Made by a program: the position numbers and the translations under genes. A stretch of DNA of 26,151 nt, from the IMG/VR virus record IMGVR_UViG_3300047388_000177, positions 1 to 26,151 of that record; one strand, 5' to 3'. This document shows positions 21,177 through 26,151 of this stretch, in pieces (position 1 is the stretch's first letter; each line of letters begins with the position of its first letter). Below the pieces are notes generated by a model, which was not told where the DNA came from, made no database searches, and saw nothing but the letters and a program-made list of their open reading frames with translations. Source of the DNA: a virus.

Positions 21177-21323
21177 ATGAATTATATTAAGCATTACGGA
21201 CTATTGATTGAGCATGCGATATCTGAGAAAAGAAAGCCATTTTCGGGAGAGCATAGGAAGACATTATCTGATGCAGGAAAGAAGAGGTATTTAAAAAATA
21301 AGGGTAAAGAAAATGCCGATTAA
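21177..21323 (+). CDS. Mini-ORF: HNH-type N-terminus joined to a NUMOD3-like motif
   Basis: A 48-residue ORF. MNYIKHYGLLIEHA resembles the usual opening of phage HNH homing endonucleases (YxxHYxxLIExA), and KPFSGEHRKTLSDAGKKRY resembles the NUMOD3 DNA-binding motif. The catalytic HNH core between or after them is missing. It overlaps the next structural gene by 11 bases. It could be a deletion remnant, or a small protein still translated to couple the neighbours. The short length makes either reading tentative. The frame is open further upstream (21105) inside the preceding gene, but the ATG at 21177 is the natural start. Confidence 0.5.
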   Translation: MNYIKHYGLLIEHAISEKRKPFSGEHRKTLSDAGKKRYLKNKGKENAD

Positions 21324-21813
21324 TACAAATGCAGCAGCTTCGGCAATGCAAAATCTTACAGCTGATTTGCAGGCATATATATGTTATGTTAAAAGTCCTT
21401 TGTGTTTCACAGCACCTAACCCAAACCCCCCACCTTCACAGGAAGTAGAACGTTTAGTCAATATTCAAGTTACCGGTAATCCACTAGATGAAAGCCAGAA
21501 GAACTTTGAGGTATTACTAATGAGTATTGGTCTCCGGGCCATGCCTGTTATTCTTACTGATCCATACCCTGTGATGGAACTTGCAAATTACACGATGCAA
21601 CTTTCCGGCGAAGGATTCATTTGGAAGTTTGCAGTTGAGCGCGGTGTGCAATTCTATAACTTCACACCATTTGGGACACCGGGGCCTGTTGGACTTTTAA
21701 TTGATGACCTCGACGGTGTTATCATCCCGAGTACAGTAAGAATTACTACTGTCACCGGGAGCCCTAGTGGATGGGCCCGGAATGTAGCTTTTGAGAGGCA
21801 GGAGTCACTATGA
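21313..21813 (+). CDS. Late structural protein, unknown
   Basis: A 166-residue protein. An N-terminal helix (AAASAMQNLTADLQAYICYV) and a Pro-rich turn (APNPNPPPSQE) lead to a beta-rich domain (EVERLVNIQVTGNPL, QKNFEVLLMSIGLRAMPVIL, NYTMQLSGEGFIWKFAVERG, FGTPGPVGLLIDDLDGV). There is no membrane segment or enzyme motif. The beta-rich composition and position in the late block suggest a particle component, perhaps a neck or tail protein. It starts after an AAGGGTAAAG site and overlaps the mini-ORF by 11 bases and the next gene by 4 bases. Confidence 0.6.
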   Translation: MPINTNAAASAMQNLTADLQAYICYVKSPLCFTAPNPNPPPSQEVERLVNIQVTGNPLDESQKNFEVLLMSIGLRAMPVILTDPYPVMELANYTMQLSGEGFIWKFAVERGVQFYNFTPFGTPGPVGLLIDDLDGVIIPSTVRITTVTGSPSGWARNVAFERQESL

Positions 21814-22616
21814 AGAAACTTGATAATTTAGCCAATGATCTTATCTACGGTGATATGGTTCATAAACTTGCAGTACAGAGAAATATAGAATTAACCGAAG
21901 CACGAATCCTTATCTCCAAAATGTCCTTTATGGAATATAGGAAACTCGAAGAAGATAATACATCTATTGTTCCGCCATCGGGAAATACACTTACACCAAC
22001 AACACAGAATACCCAATCGCAAGCAAATTCGCCGGCATCAGCAAACGCCAGGGCAACATGGACCGGTAAGGGACCGATTACAGTTGGCATGACAGTAGGA
22101 CTGAAAGGCCCAAACGGATTGCCGGTGCCCGGCCAAGTCTCGCAAGTTGATATGGGGGCAAAGGGCGTAAAGGTTAAGAATCCCACAACTGGCCAAGACG
22201 AATGGATGAATATGAACACATTGCAGCCATTTATGGCCGCCAATCAGGGTGGGGCACAAAATATTCAGCCGGGTACACAACAGCCTACACAACAGCCTAC
22301 ACAGCAACCTACACAAGAAGCAGAGGATGCAGCCGGTCTAATGAGGTTGCGTGAATTAGCCGGAATCAGCGAAGAATGCAGTGGCGGCGCCACCGGTGCT
22401 GCGGCTATTGCAATTGCGCCTGCAGCAATGGGGAAAGTTAAGAGACGCGATTACCCGGAAGAATCTCTTCAAACTGAATATACACCAAAAAATCCAGCAA
22501 AGACTATCATCGGTGATACAAAACCTAATCAGGCAACAGGAAAGCTATCGGCAGATCTAGCAGCGTCTGGGAAGGTTTCTGCCGGGAGAACTAATAATGG
22601 AAGAAAGAGGCGATAA
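21810..22616 (+). CDS. Late protein with KOW/SH3-like segment and QPTQ repeats
   Basis: A 268-residue protein. An N-terminal helical stretch (DMVHKLAVQRNIELTEARIL) is followed by an SH3/KOW-like beta segment (GPITVGMTVGLKG, then PGQVSQVDMGAKGVKVK) of about 60 residues. Next are three QPTQ units, a short hydrophobic/Ala-rich segment (TGAAAIAIAPAAMGK) and a basic tail (GRTNNGRKRR). The linker and repeat suggest flexible attachment between two binding parts. AGGAG five bases upstream supports the start. It overlaps both neighbours (4 bases and 1 base). I do not recognise the family. A scaffold, core or tail-assembly role is only a guess. Confidence 0.6.
   Translation: MKKLDNLANDLIYGDMVHKLAVQRNIELTEARILISKMSFMEYRKLEEDNTSIVPPSGNTLTPTTQNTQSQANSPASANARATWTGKGPITVGMTVGLKGPNGLPVPGQVSQVDMGAKGVKVKNPTTGQDEWMNMNTLQPFMAANQGGAQNIQPGTQQPTQQPTQQPTQEAEDAAGLMRLRELAGISEECSGGATGAAAIAIAPAAMGKVKRRDYPEESLQTEYTPKNPAKTIIGDTKPNQATGKLSADLAASGKVSAGRTNNGRKRR
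22281..22316 (+). repeat. Three 12-base tandem repeats (QPTQ)
   Basis: CAGCCTACACAA at 22281-22292, CAGCCTACACAG at 22293-22304 and CAACCTACACAA at 22305-22316, in frame, encode QPTQ three times. They form a small, likely slippage-prone minisatellite in the linker of the late protein. Confidence 0.85.
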
Positions 22617-23065
22617 TGAATAGGTCAGATTTATTAGATAGGCTCGATAAAGTTACTGATAGGGCAGCATCCTTTGCAATTCAGAGAGGAATGCCTATTC
22701 CAATGTCTAAAAAATCTGTGATAATAGGCGCTGCTGTGATTGAGAAAAACGATTGTGGATTCTATGATGTGATGAGTGTTGACAAAGATATGCTGTATGA
22801 AAATATTTCAGTATTTGATGTAGCAGTCATTATTGCACAAAGATATAATCGTAGAGAGTCCGGTGTGATTAAGCAGGTGTTAACACTTGAAGAAAAGTTT
22901 TCGAAATATCACAATGACATGATTCATTATCTACATTGCATGAAGACTGCAAAGAAGGCAAAAGATGCAGAGCGTATGGCCATACTCGAAGATAAATTTC
23001 AGCTTGCAGAGCAGAAGGCTAAGGATACCAGGGATAGCATCTCGATTTTCAAGAGTGTGAAATAG
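22616..23065 (+). CDS. Conserved late protein of unknown function
   Basis: A 149-residue protein starting at a TAATG junction with the previous gene. The N-terminal half is mixed (LDRLDKVTDRAASFAIQRGM, KKSVIIGAAVIEKNDCGFYD) and the C-terminal half is a long charged helix pair (FSKYHNDMIHYLHCMKTAKK, then RMAILEDKFQLAEQKAKDTR), like a coiled coil. Similar proteins occur, to my memory, near structural genes of marine T4-like phages, without known role. No catalytic motif is visible. It lies before a late promoter, so it is probably the last gene of the unit starting at 20228. Confidence 0.6.
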   Translation: MNRSDLLDRLDKVTDRAASFAIQRGMPIPMSKKSVIIGAAVIEKNDCGFYDVMSVDKDMLYENISVFDVAVIIAQRYNRRESGVIKQVLTLEEKFSKYHNDMIHYLHCMKTAKKAKDAERMAILEDKFQLAEQKAKDTRDSISIFKSVK

Positions 23066-23074
23066 TCGATAGAT

Positions 23075-23082
23075 GATAAATA
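23075..23082 (+). promoter_or_regulatory. Late promoter GATAAATA
   Basis: The box lies in a 49-base gap. The expected transcript start is near 23088, with AACAGGAACGG (23099-23109) as the ribosome site region before the ATG at 23115. It heads the last unit of the window. Confidence 0.7.
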
Positions 23083-23114
23083 CTAGAAATAAAACTTAAA
23101 CAGGAACGGTTTAT

Positions 23115-24755
23115 ATGCTTTTAAACGATATTGGCAAATCACCAGGTACCACTTTTAGGAAGATAAATCAGCACCTAGAAACAAACTATGGTTTCAAAAT
23201 TACCGAAGATGTTAGCGATGGCGACCTAGTTGCTATTATGGAACAGATTGAAGGCGAAATCACTGATCTGAAGATTAAGGGCGACGACGCAAAAGAATCT
23301 CCAGAAATTTCAAAGAGGCTTCTTGTCCTAGAAGGTATTACGGCACTTCGTGAATTTGCAATCATGCAATTTCAATCACCGGATCTGGAGAATGTAATTA
23401 ATGGCATGTGCGATTTTGTCAGCGACCATTTCAGACTTAGCGGTATGCATCACGCAGATTTTGAAGAATCCGTAAAGGATGCAATGAAACATTATCGTTC
23501 GAGTAAATATCGTTTTCCGGATGACCTAATCGAACAAAGAGTGCGCCAGGGCGCAATGAATAAGATTCAGTCTATGTCTAACACTTCTCCACTGACAGAT
23601 GTTGGAATGGAATCTATGTTCGAGGAAGAAGACGAAACACCAGAAGAGGACTCCGAAATGAAAGGAATTGATATTGACGAAGGAATGAATGATGTATGGG
23701 GCAATACACCACAGGGTTCTCGCCAACGAGATACAGCCATGGGCGGCCACGCAGCATCGGCTCCAACGACAGCAGCAGGAAAGCATGCCGCAAGAGTTTT
23801 AGATAATCCGGAACTTTCTCTAGCACCACAGCATGATGAACCTGTCCCAATGATTCGTGATAAAAATGGTCGCATGGTACCAGATCCATTCGCTGCACAA
23901 AAAGCAGCAAGAGCTAAAGGAATTGTATCTGAGGTATCAGATGATGTAGAGGAGGCTACAAGAATGGGAAATTTCGATCCATCTGCAGCCCCGGGCTCAC
24001 AAGTATCTCGCCCACAAGATCAGCCTGGGCGTAATGAATTGGCAGCCAATGTACGGGATTCCCGCAATAGAAAAAGAGCTGCCCTACCGCATGGGAATCC
24101 CAACCGTCAGGGGGCATCTTCTGGGGCATCAAATTATAGTATTGATAGTCAATTTTCGGGACACAATCCAATGGCAAAAGGAACATCGGTAATGAGAGAA
24201 CAAGATAATCTAGTAAAGAATTTACGCCGCCTACTTGAAACAGAAGTTAGCCAGGCTGAAGTTATGATGGCAGCCAAAGAGTTTGCCAAAGAGTTGCAGG
24301 AAATGGTTGAAAAGATTGGTCGTCTACAAAACGAAGATCTACCACCAGTAGTTGATCAGATGCGCGAAACATACGGACAAGAATCGGCCGCCGCATTCCA
24401 AACTCAAATCTATGGTGCAATGCAAGGTGTTATGGATGCATTGTTCACAGCGAAGACTCAAGTCGATGACGCAGTCACTAACATGGCATCAACCGGGCAG
24501 TTCAACGCGTCGACCGATATGGATGTTCCGGTCGACGGTATGGATGATGGTATGGGCGGCGTCGATGCCGCAGCCAGTGATGAAGCCGATCTGGATAACC
24601 TAGCCGGTGATCTAGATGCCGAAGACGAATTCGGCGGTGCATCCGAAGAAGAACCGTTGGGCCGCGCAATGAAGACGGAGTCTTTGCAGCATCGGGTCGT
24701 TGAAATGCAGAAACTGGTTGAGAAAGCACGCAGGTTGCGTGGTGTAACAATTTAA
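23115..24755 (+). CDS. Large acidic late protein, probable virion or core protein
   Basis: A 546-residue protein. Residues 1-160 form a helical domain (GTTFRKINQHLETNYGFKI, LVLEGITALREFAIMQFQSP, SVKDAMKHYRSSKYRFPDDL). Residues ~170-370 are low-complexity and probably disordered, with acidic clusters (EEEDETPEEDSEM) and Gly/Ser/Pro/Asn-rich stretches. Residues ~380-465 are helical (NLVKNLRRLLETEVSQAEVM, EFAKELQEMVEKIGRL), followed by an acidic Asp/Gly-rich run and a basic end (QKLVEKARRLRG). No enzyme motif is visible. The domain-linker-domain layout and acidity suggest an internal or assembly protein that binds basic partners. It may be processed by a prohead protease, but no cleavage consensus was verified. 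Confidence 0.6.
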   Translation: MLLNDIGKSPGTTFRKINQHLETNYGFKITEDVSDGDLVAIMEQIEGEITDLKIKGDDAKESPEISKRLLVLEGITALREFAIMQFQSPDLENVINGMCDFVSDHFRLSGMHHADFEESVKDAMKHYRSSKYRFPDDLIEQRVRQGAMNKIQSMSNTSPLTDVGMESMFEEEDETPEEDSEMKGIDIDEGMNDVWGNTPQGSRQRDTAMGGHAASAPTTAAGKHAARVLDNPELSLAPQHDEPVPMIRDKNGRMVPDPFAAQKAARAKGIVSEVSDDVEEATRMGNFDPSAAPGSQVSRPQDQPGRNELAANVRDSRNRKRAALPHGNPNRQGASSGASNYSIDSQFSGHNPMAKGTSVMREQDNLVKNLRRLLETEVSQAEVMMAAKEFAKELQEMVEKIGRLQNEDLPPVVDQMRETYGQESAAAFQTQIYGAMQGVMDALFTAKTQVDDAVTNMASTGQFNASTDMDVPVDGMDDGMGGVDAAASDEADLDNLAGDLDAEDEFGGASEEEPLGRAMKTESLQHRVVEMQKLVEKARRLRGVTI

Positions 24756-24762
24756 GTAATTC

Positions 24763-25080
24763 ATGAGAGCAAGAGAATTATTTGAGGATTACAATCAAAG
24801 CCTAGAATCGGATTTGAATAACCTTCTCATTGGGGCAAAGGGAAACGGGGTTCAGCAGGTAAAGACACAGGACATCGTTGATCAACTTTATAATATGGGT
24901 TATTCTGTAGATGCCAACAGTATTATGTCACTATTATCTAATAACCCCGTAGTTATGAATGCGACTCCGGAAATGATAACTATGACCACACCGGAAGGTA
25001 CAAATCAGGATAGTGGCACAGACGGCGAGGATAGTGCATCTCATGTAAGAGATATGGCATCCAGAGCATCGAAACTTTAG
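24763..25080 (+). CDS. Small conserved late protein
   Basis: A 105-residue protein beginning MRARELFEDYNQSLESDL. It contains a short winged-helix-like stretch (VKTQDIVDQLYNMGYSVDAN followed by SIMSLL), a Thr/Met segment (EMITMTTPEG) and an acidic Ser-rich tail. The 'MR-x-x-EL' start is common among proteins of marine T4-like phages. It follows the large acidic protein by seven bases with only a weak ribosome site, so coupling is likely. Function is unknown. The helical segment might bind a partner such as the preceding protein. Confidence 0.6.
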   Translation: MRARELFEDYNQSLESDLNNLLIGAKGNGVQQVKTQDIVDQLYNMGYSVDANSIMSLLSNNPVVMNATPEMITMTTPEGTNQDSGTDGEDSASHVRDMASRASKL

Positions 25081-25090
25081 GAAATAAGAA

Positions 25091-26151
25091 ATGACTGATT
25101 GCTGCACACCCGGATCGGGTTTTCCAAATGCTGCTACAATGGAGCTTTTGGCTACCAATAATGCTGTTGTTTGGGAAGAAATTTGTAAGCTTCAACAAGC
25201 AGTTCTTGCAGCATCTAGTCAATGTCAAGTGGGCGGCGGTCAAATGTGCACCACTATCGCCGGTACAACACCAATGACATTTGTCTCTGGTGTGTTATCA
25301 GTGAATATTACAAACAGTGGCACAAGTTCGATTCCTAATTACGAGGGTCAGACTGCAACAGCCGGTCAGACTATCGTAAATACTACGGTAAACACTGTAC
25401 CTATTACCAATAATACTGCATACCTAATAGTTTTCGTTAACGGTGTTCAACAAATGGAAGGCGCGTCCCTTCAGTTTACTGTCACCGGCGCAAATCAGAT
25501 TACATTCACATATCCACTTACACTCGGAATGAGTATTGCGATATACTCATATGCAACCGGAGTTTCGTTTGGTGGTGGAAGTGGTTACTACGCTGATACT
25601 CCGTCGGTATTCTTTCAGCCGCCAGTTGGTTCTGTCCCGAGCGTGGTGGCTACCGGAACAGTTACAACAAACGGCGGTAACATTATTTCTGTCAACATAA
25701 CAAACGGTGGAGCAGGATATCAGCCTGTGCCGTCCACAATGGGTGTAAGTTCATTACTTGGTGCCGGTGCGATTCTGCAACCACTTGTAAATGGTGCCGG
25801 CGGAGTCGTTTCTGTTAATATTGCAAATGCCGGCTCGGGATATACCGTTGATGATACTGTAACAGCAACAAGAGCAGTCCTGCCTAATTTAGCATATGTG
25901 GATGCAGTTTTCAAGATCACAGCAGTAAGTATCACCGGCCAGATTTTGAGCGTTGCGGTATTAAATCCCGGGTCAGGTTACCAAGACAGCGTCACTACAC
26001 CAATTATCGTTTCGAGCCTGAATCCGTTGGTTGCTTACCCGTTGGGGACTGGATTTCTTGGAAGTGTTTTCACAGATATTTCTGGAACAATCACTGCTGT
26101 GACTGTTGATAATCCGGGTGCTGGATATGCTACATATTCACCATATTTAGT
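25091..26151 (+). CDS. Tail or fibre-like virion protein with GxGY repeats (3' incomplete)
   Basis: An open frame from the ATG at 25091 to the window edge, at least 353 residues, still open. AGGAAA lies six bases upstream. The start holds a Cys pair (MTDCCTPGSGFPN). A helix (EEICKLQQAVLAASSQ) and beta-rich sequence (NNTAYLIVFVNGVQQMEG) follow. Then come repeated units of the form xSVxIxNxGxGY: SVNITNGGAGY, SVNIANAGSGY, SVAVLNPGSGY and AVTVDNPGAGY, at roughly 25690, 25810, 25950 and 26095. Such GxGY repeats are common in phage tail or fibre-associated structural proteins. The exact role and attachment cannot be told because the C-terminus is missing. Confidence 0.7.
   Translation, partial: MTDCCTPGSGFPNAATMELLATNNAVVWEEICKLQQAVLAASSQCQVGGGQMCTTIAGTTPMTFVSGVLSVNITNSGTSSIPNYEGQTATAGQTIVNTTVNTVPITNNTAYLIVFVNGVQQMEGASLQFTVTGANQITFTYPLTLGMSIAIYSYATGVSFGGGSGYYADTPSVFFQPPVGSVPSVVATGTVTTNGGNIISVNITNGGAGYQPVPSTMGVSSLLGAGAILQPLVNGAGGVVSVNIANAGSGYTVDDTVTATRAVLPNLAYVDAVFKITAVSITGQILSVAVLNPGSGYQDSVTTPIIVSSLNPLVAYPLGTGFLGSVFTDISGTITAVTVDNPGAGYATYSPYL

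Noticed and set aside
22281-22316. CRISPR-like or regulatory repeat
   Set aside because: The units are only 12 bases, without spacers and in frame, so they are a coding minisatellite (QPTQ).

Overview
The window looks like part of a large T4-like myovirus genome (a tailed phage of the wide marine/freshwater 'cyanophage-like' T4 group) with an unknown bacterial host. The main evidence is a set of core T4 replication and recombination proteins: UvsX, UvsW, a UvsY-like mediator, gp61 primase, gp41 helicase, and probably gp62 and the end of gp32. These are followed by late virion genes behind T4-type late promoters (GATAAATA/TATAAATA). There are no tRNA genes, photosynthesis genes, CRISPR arrays or insertion sequences. 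Nearly all genes are on the + strand and tightly packed, with many ATGA/TAATG overlaps.

Layout. 1-531: end of a probable gp32 ssDNA-binding protein and a strong stem-loop. 564-4795: uvsX, four tiny ORFs, a uvsY-like gene, uvsW and a small ORF. 4867-7724: conserved phage proteins, including a probable clamp-loader small subunit, a zinc-knuckle protein and a 196-residue protein that retains DnaE (Pol III alpha) palm and finger motifs. 7684-8055: the only convincing minus-strand gene, divergent from a late structural gene (8124-8993). 9026-13152: primase and then a broken-up gp41 helicase. 13180-26151: late region with virion proteins, a ligase-superfamily enzyme beside a Pol-beta-type nucleotidyltransferase, an HNH homing endonuclease and a truncated tail-like gene.

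The most notable system is the helicase locus. The gp41 coding sequence is split in the middle of its Walker A motif. The first gene ends in a 36-residue N-intein beginning with Cys. A free-standing 360-residue endonuclease-like gene follows. The third gene starts with a 155-residue C-intein ending in His-Asn, followed by Ser and the rest of the P-loop. Trans-splicing would rebuild a 481-residue helicase, close to the size of T4 gp41. This is a 'fractured gene' arrangement with an unusually early (atypical) intein split.

Other signs of homing elements are an HNH endonuclease with eight tandem ~32-residue modules (18256-19560), a mini-ORF joining an HNH-type N-terminus to a NUMOD3-like motif (21177-21323), and a helix-turn-helix tail fragment interrupted by an in-frame TAG (6815-6937). 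Late promoters precede most late gene groups. At 8062-8117 two divergent late promoters lie so close to their ATGs that both mRNAs should be almost leaderless. Family calls rest on recognised motifs and remembered family features, with no database search.
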